Source: Actinostola sp. cb2023
Taxonomy: Eukaryota > Cnidaria > Anthozoa > Actiniaria > Actinostolidae
Direction of reading: 5' to 3'
DNA length: 64,000 nucleotides
Assembly (NCBI GenBank): GCA_033675265.1
Contig: JAUJYZ010001448.1
Span: 495,001-559,000, forward strand
Part shown: positions 49,017-60,668 of the stretch, in pieces
How the letters are laid out: each line of letters opens with the position of its first letter
How positions within the stretch are numbered: the stretch's first letter is position 1
Notes under the pieces: model-generated
Database searches by the model: none
What the model saw: the letters and a program-made list of their open reading frames with translations, nothing else
Told to the model about the DNA's origin: nothing
Program-made: the position numbers and the translations under genes

Positions 49017-49190
49017 CCGTAAATCTTCTATTAAGCGCCACCCTCAAATAAGCGCCTCCCCTCTGTTAAGCGCCCCCCCCCCCCCCCCTAGAGACGTTTT
49101 GTATTAAGCGCCCCTCTCTAATAAGCGTCCCCCACTAATAAGCGCTCCCCTCCCCCTCCCCCCTTTCCCTTCCCCCTCCCTAACTACAGA
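49017..49190. repeat. AAGCGCCCC dispersed repeat
   Basis: TATTAAGCGCC, AAATAAGCGCCTCCCC, GTTAAGCGCCCCCC and AATAAGCGTCCCC repeat five to six times with a C run at about 49,072-49,088. A related piece, AATAAGCGCCCCTTTTC, abuts the second Harbinger-like copy at 50,413. Confidence 0.75.
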
Positions 49191-49325
49191 ACAACACGCT
49201 CATTTTCAATACCGGGTAACATGTAATGGCAAGCTCTCATTTACATGAACTTTGAAGTCCGCGTAATTATGAAAATCACAGTAATTTCAGTGATTATCTA
49301 GTGAAGAATATCATGTGTATTATAA

Positions 49326-49475
49326 GTAATACCATGATCACTGAGGGATATTAGTGATTAAATGTCCCCGAACGAGGGCTTTAGTGGAAGTCCCGAGCCT
49401 CCGGGCGAGGGACTTTTACTAAACTTCCCGAGGCTGAGGGACATTTAATCACTAATATGAAGAAGCCATGGTATT
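49326..49475. mobile_element. 150-bp palindromic MITE (TAATACCATG ends)
   Basis: TAATACCATGATCACTGAGG ... complement GCCATGGTATTA; inner arms GGATATTAGTGATTAAATGTCC and GGACATTTAATCACTAATAT pair, with a GTCCCGAGCCTCCGGGCGAGGGAC-type centre (arms GTCCC/GGGAC). Confidence 0.75.
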
Positions 49476-49481
49476 AGATTT

Positions 49482-50321
49482 GTAATACCATGATCACCGG
49501 GGAAATGGCAAAAATACAGGCTTGAGTTAACGGCGCAAAGGAGAATATATTTGTGTTTTGTGAAAGAGTCTTGATTAGACTGTACTCTGGGGAATGCTTC
49601 ATGTTGCACATCTTTGTTTCATTTACACAATAAAAGAGTATAAATTAGTTATAGTAAGGAGTACCTGAAGGTAAACAGATCAGAAATGGCGGAAGGTCGG
49701 TTTACTTTTATGAGAGATGACGAAGTGGAGCAAGTAAGAGAGAATACGGTTCCTCAAAATACTAAAAAGCACATACAGAAAAAGAGGAAAGTGCCAACTC
49801 ATTGTGTGAACAAATAACAGAAATAGGTCTAATCAAATATCCTTTGAATTCGACTTTTTGCATTTCCTTCTATTGCGCATGCGTTAACGATGTTGTGGAT
49901 ATCAAAATACCACTGTATTGAGCTTCACACATCCCACACGTCTTGAATGCTCGAGTCGTCATAAGTAGAGGAGCGATTAAATACTATTTGGTTTGCTCTT
50001 GGGTCCCAATGATTGTGTGTACACCTGGTGTATATGAGGGACTGACTTGCATCCTCATGCATAGTAATGAGGGATATTTAGTCTAAATGTCCCTCATGAA
50101 TATAATCATGAGGGACATTTAGTCTAAATTTCCCTCATGATTGTATTCATGAGGGAGATTTAGTCTAAATTTCCCTCATGATTGTATTCATGAGGGAGAT
50201 TTAGTCTAAATTTCCCTCATTACTATGGATGAGCGATGCTTGACTTAGAGCTTTCGCGAGGGATGTTCGTTGTTAAATGTTCCTCGTGGAACAATGAAAA
50301 CCGAGGTGATCATGGTATTAC
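49482..50321. mobile_element. 840-bp element with GTAATACCATGATCACC ends
   Basis: Begins GTAATACCATGATCACCGG and ends CCGAGGTGATCATGGTATTAC. The ends match those of the preceding 150-bp palindrome, so the latter may be its short derivative. The interior contains the 41-bp palindromic tandem repeat but no recognisable gene; ATGGCGGAAGGTCGG (49,686) starts a frame of only a few dozen codons. Confidence 0.7.
50069..50227. repeat. 41-bp tandem repeat whose units are palindromic, four copies
   Basis: Each unit is GAGGGANATTTAGTCTAAAT plus NTCCCTCATGA... ; the GAGGGA...TCCCTC halves pair and TAGTCTA is near-symmetrical. The linkers CATGAATATAATCAT/CATGATTGTATTCAT are themselves nearly self-complementary. 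Confidence 0.9.
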
Positions 50322-50431
50322 ATTTCATATTGACTTCGTTTCTCTGGCCAAGTTGATAATATTAAGTTTACGAAATATGGTGAGTATCTGAATGTTTGGC
50401 TTAGAAAATAAAATAAGCGCCCCTTTTCTAA

Positions 50432-51261
50432 GGCTAAGAACAGACGTCGAATTATTCATGTACCGTTCCTAATTGTTGCAATAAAGTACATGAAAAGAAC
50501 GGCGTCTGGTTCGAATTGGAACGGTCTATTTAATTTGGAACGGCTCAGGCGTACCGCACGCCTAGGTAAGCCGAATAATACGCCTATGGGTCAAGTCCGA
50601 GACAAACGGCGTGCTGTCCAAGGGCCGTTCCAAATGCATTATAAGTGCGGCTGCAGAACGGCATTTGATTCAGACGCCGTTCTTTACTTTCACGCATGAT
50701 TTATTATTCAAAAAGCTCCAGATTATCGCATTCCAGCGTATTTTTTTTTTCGGAAAACACAGGCGCATATGCGTTCAGTTTGACTGGTCATGGCGGCTTG
50801 GCGTGCAACTCTTGTGAGTGATATGTGTAGTTTTTGCTTTGAAAACACCAATTTGCGCTGTATTGGCTGCCTTTTTCCGACGTGAATTAGAAATTGTCGG
50901 GAATTTAATGAAATTGTCCCCTTCAGAGGGTCAAGTTCAAAGGACGATAAAACATCCTAAAACACGTCCAAACTCCCCAAAATCGCTGAAGATATTGAAG
51001 AAAATTATATTAAAAACACGCAACAAGTTCCTTAATGTGCTATTTTGATTTAGCAGATTGCGATTTTTCGACATACATTTTCTTCTAAGTGACCTTCTGA
51101 GATACTGAAACTTGGGCTTCCTGTGTAATGGAGTAGCGTGAATATTTGGAACGACTAATTAAGAACGACGTCTGAATCAACAGGCGGACTTCTGTTGATT
51201 TGGGTCGATCTAAATATGAATTAGGAACGGTACATGAATAATTCGACGTCTGTTCTTAGCC
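50432..51261 (-). mobile_element. 830-bp Harbinger-like element, copy 2 (opposite orientation)
   Basis: Near-identical reverse-complement copy of 45,575-46,402, with the same GGCTAAGAACAGACGTCGAA ends. Flanks are TAA on the left and TTA on the right, so the TWA duplication is imperfect. It is inserted next to an AAGCGCCCC repeat. Differences from copy 1 include one less CACG step and a longer T run near 50,743. Confidence 0.85.
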
Positions 51262-51899
51262 TTAGGCCTAATGTAAACGTCGAACTTAAGTCGCGCCGAT
51301 CCTATTAAAAATAAGCCTTCTCAGCAAATTATAATCACGGAACCATCATATTATTACTATCCATCAGCCTATTTAACAATAATGATAAAAATAATAAAGG
51401 TTTAATGCAGTGTATCCACAAAATTAATAGGTTCGACTGAATTAAGTTCATGGTTCGGTTTGCCGTAGGCCTTATCGACCATAGAAATGACGTCAGAAAA
51501 TTATCTGAAAACTCGTCCAGTGGTGAATTCAATGTTCGATTAAACTGTCTTATAAGATCCAAGCGTCTACAAAAGCCTTAAAACTCCAAAAGATATCGAT
51601 GCGAATCCTCCATGAAAGTCGTTCAGTTGAAAATGGCGGGCTGTACGTACATCGCTGAGCATGATGGGTAATGGGAGGTTTCAAGGATATCTGGGATTTT
51701 ATTTGTAACCCAGGTCCCCTCTTTGGATATACAGAAATTAGCGCGCAAAACAGCTCATGCTGGGTTTCTTTCTATCTTTATTTGGATTTGGATGAATGTT
51801 TGAATTAATTAGGTTGTTTTAGGGGGGTTACTTGGTTAAGAAATGTTAGGTATGTGCAGCGGAATTACTCACTCAAAACCCTGGATTTACGGATTCAAT
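51262..51899. other. Non-repetitive stretch, no gene recognised
   Basis: Starts with TTAGGCCTAATGTAAACGTCG, which loosely resembles the Harbinger-like ends. Otherwise no element or coding signal. Confidence 0.5.
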
Positions 51900-51952
51900 A
51901 CCCCCCCCCCCCCCAATCCCCCCCCCCCCCCCCCCCACTCCCCCCCCCCCCC
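51900..51952. repeat. Interrupted poly-C tract at the satellite edge
   Basis: Three C runs of about 13-18 separated by AAT and ACT immediately before the first 51-bp satellite unit. A G-quadruplex-forming or assembly-unstable boundary is plausible. Confidence 0.9.
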
Positions 51953-52928
51953 ATGATTGTGTTCTACGATGGTCCAATAATAGTAATGTACGTACGTTAT
52001 GACATGACATGATTGTGTTCTACGATGGTACAATAATAGTAATGTACGTACGTTATGACATGATTGTGTTCTACGATGGGTCCAATAATAGTAATGTACG
52101 TACGTTATGACATGATTGTGTTCTACGATGGTACAATAATAGTAATGTACGTACGTTATGACATGATTGTGTTCTACGATGGTCCAATAATAGTAATGTA
52201 CGTACGTTATGACATGATTGTGTTCTACGATGGTCCAATAATAGTAATGTACGTACGTTATGACATGATTGTGTTCTACGATGGTCCAATAATAGTAATG
52301 TACGTACGTTGTGACATGATTGTGTTCTACGATGGTCCAATAATAGTAATGTACGTACGTTATGATATCATTGTGTTCTACGATGGTCCAATAATAGTAA
52401 TGTACGTACGTTATGACATGATTGTGTTCTACGATGGTCCAATAATAGTAATGTACGTACGTTGTGACATGATTGTGTTCTACGATGGTCCAATAATAGT
52501 AATGTACGTACGTTATGATATCATTGTGTTCTACGATGGTCCAATAATAGTAATGTACGTACGTTATGACATGATTCTGTTCTACGATGGTCCAATAATA
52601 GTAATGTACGTACGTTATGACATGATTGTGTTCTACGATGGTCCAATAATAGTAATGTACGTACGTTATGACATCATTGTGTTCTACGATGGTCCAATAA
52701 TAGTAATGTACGTACGTTATGACATGATTGTGTTCTACGATGATCCAATAATAGTAATGTACGTACGTTGTGACATGATTGTGTTCTACGATGGTCCAAT
52801 AATAGTAATGTACGTACGTTATGCCATGATTGTGTTCTACGATGGTCCAATAATAGTAATGTACGTACGTTATGGCATCATTATGTTCTACGATGGTCCA
52901 TATAATAGTAATGTACGTACGTTATGGC

Positions 52929-53780
52929 CAACCTCGTCCCCTGGGCCCTTTTCTCACTATTTTCAAAATGGCGGACGCTCGAGAGAAGATTATGGTGTAG
53001 GCTGGTCAAGTGTCTCCAAGAGTCTTGGAGGTTCGTACCCAGGCTGCCATTTTCCTTATGGTCGAAAGTAATCGAAAGGGCCTTGCGAAGAGTTACTGAA
53101 GATGTTGCGATTGTTTTTGCCTCAAATAATAAATAAAATCACTTTCTAAGCTGGAGCAATTCTGGCCATTTGAAAAGCAGGGGTTCGGAAGTGTAATTAA
53201 TAATGAGACACATTAACAACTGAACACGTCAGATCGACAGTTTATTCGCTGTAAACAAGTGCTGCTATTTGTATACAAAACACCTTTCAACTCTAACGGC
53301 TAAAGTACAAAACATGTTATGACATGGATTAACGTGTCACATACTGCAAAACTCAAGAGCAAAAGCACTAGCAAATTATGTAAACAACGACAATAATATA
53401 TCAGTTTGCCGTGTCACCGTCCGAGTAGTCTTGCTCGTATAAATTGATACCTTGCTTTACGGTAAACGATCTCGATTGGTGGACTTTTTCATGTTCCTAA
53501 AGACATTTCAATGCTTCGATAACACTCACACATCACTTGCAGCGGCTTCGATTATCCTAATTCGATACATTTAGGACCAGAAAAGAACTATCCGTTGAAA
53601 CTATAAATTCACTCGATGATTCGAATTTTAATTTATGCTATATTTAGCAACCTTCGATATGGACCAATTAGAAGGCTTGTTGTGTTATCCAATAAAATGT
53701 AATTTACGTTCAGCCTATGACCAGGGTCTTCTCTCGAACGTCCGCCATTTTGAAAATAGCGATAGAGAATGGGGACGAGG
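52929..53780. mobile_element. Mutator-like MITE in the satellite, copy 1
   Basis: Left end CAACCTCGTCCCCTGGGCCC, then TCAAAATGGCGGACGCTCGA; the right end is the complement (TCGAACGTCCGCCATTTTGA ... GGGGACGAGG) but stops 3 bases short and goes directly into TACGTTATGAC, so the expected 9-bp duplication is lost on the right. The interior is near-identical to copy 2. No gene; the short frames across the ends are incidental. Confidence 0.88.
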
Positions 53781-56700
53781 TACGTTATGACATGATTGTG
53801 TTCTACGATGGTCCAATAATAGTAATGTACGTACGTTATGACATGATTGTGTTCTACGATGGTCCAATAATAGTAATGTACGTACGTTATGACATCATTG
53901 TGTTCTACGATGATCCAATAATAGCAATGTACGTACGTTATGATATGATTGTGTTCTACGATGGTCCAATAATAGTAATGTACGTACGTTATGATATCAT
54001 TCTGTTCTACGATGGTCCAATAATAGTAATGTACGTACGTTATGACATGTTTGTGTTCTACGATGGTCCAATAATAGTAATGTACGTACGTTATGACATG
54101 TTTGTGTTCTCCAATGGTCCAATAATAGTAATGTACGTATGTTATGATATGATTGTGTTCTACGATGGTCCAATAATAGTAATGTACGTACGTTATGATA
54201 TGATTGTGTTCTACGATGGTCCAATAATAGTAATGTACGTACGTTATGATATGATTGTGTTCTACGATGGTCCAATAATAGTAATGTACGTACGTTATGA
54301 CATGATTGTGTTCTACGATGGTCCAATAATAGTTATGTACGTATGCTATGACATCATTGTGTTCTACGATGGTCCAATAATAGTAATGTACGTACGTTAT
54401 GATATGATTGTGTTCTACGATGGTCCAATAATAGTAATGTACGTACGTTATGATATGATATGATTGTGTTCTACGATGGTCCAATAATAGTAATGTACGT
54501 ATGTTATGACATGATTGTGTTCTACGATAATAATAATAGTAATGTACGTACTTTATGACATGATTGTGTTCTACGATGGTCCAATAGTAGTATGTACGTA
54601 CGTTATGATATGATTGTGTTCTACGATGGTCCAATAATAGTAATGTACGTACGTTATGATATGATTGTGTTCTACGATGGTCCAATAATAGTAATGTACG
54701 TACGTTATGACATCATTGTGTTCTACGATGGTCCAATAATAGTAATGTACGTATGTTATGACATGATTGTGTTCTACTAATAGTGATGTACGTACGTTAT
54801 GACATGATTGTGTTCTACTAATAGTGATGTACGTACGTTATGACATGATTGTGTTCTACTAATAGTGATGTACGTACGTTATGACATGATTGTGTTCTAC
54901 TAATACTAATAGTGATGTACGTACGTTATGACATGATTGTGTTCTACTAATAGTGATGTACGTACGTTATGACATGATTGTGTTCTACTAATAGTGATGT
55001 ACGTACGTTATGACATGATTGTGTTCTACTAATAGTGATGTACGTACGTTATGACATGATTGTGTTCTACTAATAGTGATGTACGTACGTTATGACATGA
55101 TTGTGTTCTACTAATAGTGATGTACGTACGTTATGACATGATTGTGTTCTACTAATAGTGATGTACGTACGTTATGACATGATTATGTTCTACTAATAGT
55201 GATGTACGTACGTTATGACATGATTGTGTTCTACTAATAGTGATGTACGTACGTTATGACATGATTGTGTTCTACTAATAGTGATGTACGTACGTTATGA
55301 CATGATTGTGTTCTACTAATAGTGATGTACGTACGTTATGACATGATTGTGTTCTACTAATAGTGATGTACGTACGTTATGACATGATTGTGTTCTACTA
55401 ATAGTGATGTACGTACGTTATGACATGATTGTGTTCTACTAATAGTGATGTACGTACGTTATGACATGATTGTGTTCTACTAATAGTGATGTACGTACGT
55501 TATGACATCATTGTGTTCTACTAATAGTGATGTACGAACGTTATGACATGATTGTGTTCTACTAATAGTAATGTACGTACGTTATGACATGATTGTGTTC
55601 TACGATGGTCCAATAATAGTGATGTACGTACGTTATGACATGATGATTGTGTTCTACGGTGGTACAATAATAGTAATGTACGTACGTTATGATATGATTG
55701 TGTTCTACGATGGTCCAATAATAGTAATGTACGTACGTTATGATATGATTGTGTTCTACGATGGTCCAATAATAGTAATGTACGTATGTTATGACATGAT
55801 TGTGTTCTACTAATAGTGATGTACGTACGTTATGACATGATTGTGTTCTACGATGGTCCAATAGTAGTATTGTACGTACGTTATGATATGATTGTGTTCT
55901 ACGATGGTCCAATAATAGTAATGTACGTACGTTATGATATATGATTGTGTTCTACGATGGTCCAATAATAGTAATGTACGTACAATTTGTACGTACGTTA
56001 TGATAGTGATGTGTGTTCTACATGATGGTCCAATAATAGTGATGTACGTACGTTATGACATGATTGTACGATGTTCTAATAATAGTAATGTACGTACGTT
56101 ATGACATGATTGTGTTCTACGACAATAATAGTGATGTACGTACGTTATGACATGATTGTGTTTCTACTAATAGTGATGTACGTACGTTATGACATGATTG
56201 TGTTCTACTAATAGTGATGTACGTACGTTATGACATGATTGTGTTCTACTAATAGTGATGTACGTACGTTATGACATGATTGTGTTCTACTAATAGTGAT
56301 GTACGTACGTTATGACATGATTGTGTTCTACTAATAGTGATGTACGTACGTTATGACATGATTGTGTTCTACTAATAGTGATGTACGTACGTTATGACAT
56401 GATTGTGTTCTACTAATAGTGATGTACGTACGTTATGACATGATTTGTGTTCTACTAATAGTGATGTACGTACGTTATGACATGATTGTGTTCTACTAAT
56501 AGTGATGTACGTACGTTATGACATGATTGTGTTCTACTAATAGTGATGTACGTACGTTATGACATGATTGTGTTCTACTAATAGTGATGTACGTACGTTA
56601 CGTTGACATGATTGTGTTCTACTAATAGTGATGTACGTACGTTATGACATGATTGTGTTCTAGGATATAGTAGTGACGTACGTACGTTATGACATGATTG

Positions 56701-59220
56701 TGTTCTACTAATAGTGATGTACGTACGTTATGACATGATTGTGTTCTACTAATAGTGATGTACGTACGTTATGACATGATTGTGTTCTACTAATAGTGAT
56801 GTACGTACGTTATGACATGATTGTGTTCTACTAATATAGTGATGTACGTACGTTATGACATGATTGTGTTCTACTAATAGTGATGTACGTACGTTATGAC
56901 ATGATTGTGTTCTACTAATAGTAATGTACGTACGTTATGACATGATTGTGTTTCTCCAATAATAGTGATGTACGTACGTTATGACATGATTGTGTTCTAC
57001 GGTGGTACTAATAATAGTGATGTACGTACGTTATGATATGATTGTGTTCTACGATGGTCCAATAATAGTAATGTACGTACGTTATGATATGATTGTGTTC
57101 TACGATGGTCCAATAATAGTAATGTACGTACGTTATGACATGATTGTGTTCTACTAATAGTGATGTACGTACGTTATGACATGATTGTGTTCTACGACCA
57201 ATAGTAGTGATGTACGTACGTTATGACATGATTGTGTTTCTTCTAATAATAGTATGTACGTACGTTATGACATGATTTTTTTTGTGTTCTACTAATAGTG
57301 ATGTACGTACGTTATGACATGATTGTGTTCTACTAATAGTGATGTACGTACGTTATGACATGATTGTGTTCTACTATGTCCAATAACGATGTACGTACGT
57401 TATGATATGATGATTGTGTTCTACGATGGTCCAATAATAGTAATGTACGTACGTTATGACATGATTGTGTTCTACGATGGTACAATAATAGTAATGTACG
57501 TACGTTATGACATGATTGTGTTCTGATGGTCTAATAATAGTAATGTACGTACGTTATGACATGATTGTGTTCTACGATGGTCCAATAATAGTAATGTACG
57601 TACGTTATATATGATTGTGTTCATACGATTGGTCTAATAATAGTGATGTACGTACGTTATGACATGATTGTGTTCTACGATGGTCCAATAATAGTAATGT
57701 ACGTACGTTATGACATGATTGTGTTCTACGATGGTCCAATAATAGTAATGTACGTACGTTATGACATGATGTGTGTTCTACGATGGTCCAATAATAGTAA
57801 TGTACGTACGTTATGACATGATTGTGTTCTACTAATAATGATGTATGTACGTTCTACATTGTTTCTGTGTTCTACGTTATAATATAGTGATGTACGTACG
57901 TTATGACATGATTGTGTTCTACTAATAGTGATGTACGTACGTTATGACATGATTGTGTTCTACTAATAGTGATACGTACGTATGACATATGACATGATTG
58001 TGTTCTACTAATAGTGATGTACGTACGTTATGACATGATTGTGTTCTACTAATAGTGATGTAACGTACGTTATGACATGATTGTGTTTACGGTGGTACAA
58101 TAATAGTGATGTACGTACGTTATGACATGATTGTGTTCTACTAATAGTGATGTACGTACGTTATGACATGATTGTGTTCTACGATGGTCCAATAATAGTA
58201 ATGTACGTACGTTATGACATGATTGTGTTCTACGATGGTCCAATAATAGTAATGTACGTACGTTATGATATGATTGTGTTCTACGATGGTCCAATAATAG
58301 TAATGTACGTACGTTATGATATCATTGTGTTCTACGATGGTCCAATAATAGTAATGTACGTACGTTATGACATGATTCTGTTCTACGATGGTCCAATAAT
58401 AGTAATGTACGTACGTTATGCCATGATTGTGTTCTACGATGGTCCAATAATAGTAATGTACGTACGTTATGACATGATTGTGTTCTACGATGGTCCAATA
58501 ATAGTAATGTACGTACGTTATGACATGATTGTGTTCTACGATGGTACGATGTAATGTCCAATAATAGTTCTACGATGGTCCAATATATGTACGTACGTTA
58601 TGACATCATTGTGTTCTACGATGGTCCAATAATAGTAATGTACGTACGTTGTGACATGATTGTGTTCTACGATGGTCCAATAATAGTAATGTACGTACGT
58701 TATGATATCATTGTGTTCTACGATGGTCCAATAATAGTAATGTACGTACGTTATGATATCATTGTGTTCTACGATGGTCCAATAATAGTAATGTACGTAC
58801 GTTATGACATGATTGTGTTCTACGATGATCCAATAATAGTAATGTACGTACGTTGTGACATGATTGTGTTCTACGATGGTCCAATAATAGTAATGTACGT
58901 ACGTTATGCCATGATTGTGTTCTACGATGGTACTATAATAGTAATGTATACGTACGTTATGACATGATTGTGTTCTACGATGGTCCAATAATAGTAATGT
59001 ACGTACGTTGTGACATGATTGTGTTCTACGATGGTCCAATAATAGTAATGTACGTACGTTATGCCATGATTGTGTTCTACGATGGTCCAATAATAGTAAT
59101 GTAGACGTACGTTATGACATGATTGTGTTCTACGATGGTCCAATAATAGTAATGTACGTACGTTATGGCATCATTATGTTCTACGATGGTCCAATAATAG
59201 TAATGTACGTACGTTATGGC

Positions 59221-60076
59221 CAACCTCGTCCCCAGGGCCCTTTTCTCACTATTTTCAAAATGGCGGACGCTCGAGAGAAGACCCTGGTGTAGGCTGGTCA
59301 AGTGTCTCCAAGAGTCTTGGAGGTTCGTACCCAGGCTGCCATTTTCCTTATGGTCGAAAGTAATCGAAAGGGCCTTGCGAAGAGTTACTGAAGATGTTGC
59401 GATTGTTTTGCCTCAAATAATAAATAAAATCACTTTCTAAGCTGGAGCAATTCTGGCCATTTGAAAAGCAGGGGTTCGGAAGTGTAATTAATAATGAGAC
59501 ACATTAACAACTGAACACGTCAGATCGACAGTTTATTCGCTGTAAACAAGTGCTGCTATTTGTATACAAACACCTTTCAACTCTAACGGCTAAAGTACAA
59601 AACATGTTGACATGGATTAACGTGTCACATACTGCAAAACTCAAGAGCAAAAGCACTAGCAAATTATGTAAACAACGACAATAATATATCAGTTTGCCGT
59701 GTCACCGTCCGAGTAGTCTTGCTCGTATAAATTGATACCTTGCTTTACGGTAAACGATCTCGATTGGTGGACTTTTTCATGTTCCTAAAGACATTTCAAT
59801 GCTTCGATAACACTCACACATCACTTGCAGCGGCTTCGATCATCCTAATTCGATACATTTAGGACCAGAAAAGAACTATCCGTTGAAACTATAAATTCAC
59901 TCGATGATTCGAATTTTAATTTATGCTATATTTAGCAACCTTCGATTTGGACCAATTAGAAGGCTTGTTGTGTTATCCAATCAAAATGCGTTTTAGTTCA
60001 GCCTACACTAGGGTCTTCTCTCGAACGTCCGCCATTTTGAAAATAGCGAGAAGAGAGGGCCCTGGGGACGAGGTTG
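59221..60076. mobile_element. Mutator-like MITE in the satellite, copy 2, with exact 9-bp duplication
   Basis: Ends CAACCTCGTCCCCAGGGCCC and complement, arms about 75 bp. The flanks are CGTTATGGC on both sides (59,212-59,220 and 60,077-60,085), a 9-bp direct duplication of satellite sequence. End sequence and duplication length match the 6.5-kb element at 19.8 kb (CAAYCTCGTCCCCAGRGCC). Confidence 0.9.
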
Positions 60077-60373
60077 CGTTATGGCATGATTGTGTTCTAC
60101 GATGGTCCAATAATAGTAATGTATGTACGTTATGACATGATTGTGTTCTACGATGGTCCAATAATAGTAATGTACGTACGTTATGACATCATTGTGTTCT
60201 ACGATGATCCAATAATAGCAATGTACGTACGTTATGATATGATTGTGTTCTACGATGGTCCAATAATAGTAATGTACGTACGTTATGATATGATTGTGTT
60301 CTACGATGGTCCAATAATAGTTGTACGTACGTTATGACATGATTGTGTTCTACGATGGTCCAATAATAGTAAT

Positions 60374-60495
60374 TGGATAAAAATAATTTGCTCGGGTAAA
60401 ATATTTTTTGTCGATCTTAACTTTACGGAATAAAAACGGCACTTTTACTGAAAAGTGTTCACAATTAGAACTGTTCACAATTAGAACAACATACT
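60374..60495. mobile_element. 122-bp insertion in a satellite unit, first copy
   Basis: The normal string AATAGTAAT/GTACGTACG is split by TGGATAAAAATAATTTGCTC ... AACAACATACT. It contains a doubled TGTTCACAATTAGAAC. Origin unknown. Confidence 0.7.
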
Positions 60496-60546
60496 GTACG
60501 TACGTTATGATATGATTGTGTTCTGCGATGGTCCAATAATAGTAAT

Positions 60547-60668
60547 TGGATAAAAATCATTTGCTCGGGTAAAATATGTTTTGTCGATCTTAACTTTACG
60601 GAATAAAAACGGCACTTTTACTGAAAAGTGTTCACAATTAGAACTGTTCACAATTAGAACAACATACT
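60547..60668. repeat. 122-bp insertion, second copy (amplified with one satellite unit)
   Basis: Same insertion point and sequence, starting exactly 173 bp (122 + 51) after the first, with a few substitutions (AATCATTTG, ATATGTTTTG). The insert was copied as part of a new 173-bp repeat. Absent from the homologous block at 53.8-54.1 kb. Confidence 0.85.

Noticed and set aside
52064..53071. 335-codon frame of MIVFYDGPIIVMYVRYD repeats (and minus-strand counterparts)
   Set aside because: Pure satellite translation that runs into a transposon end; unit changes do not favour silent positions by eye and the 41-bp units destroy the frame.
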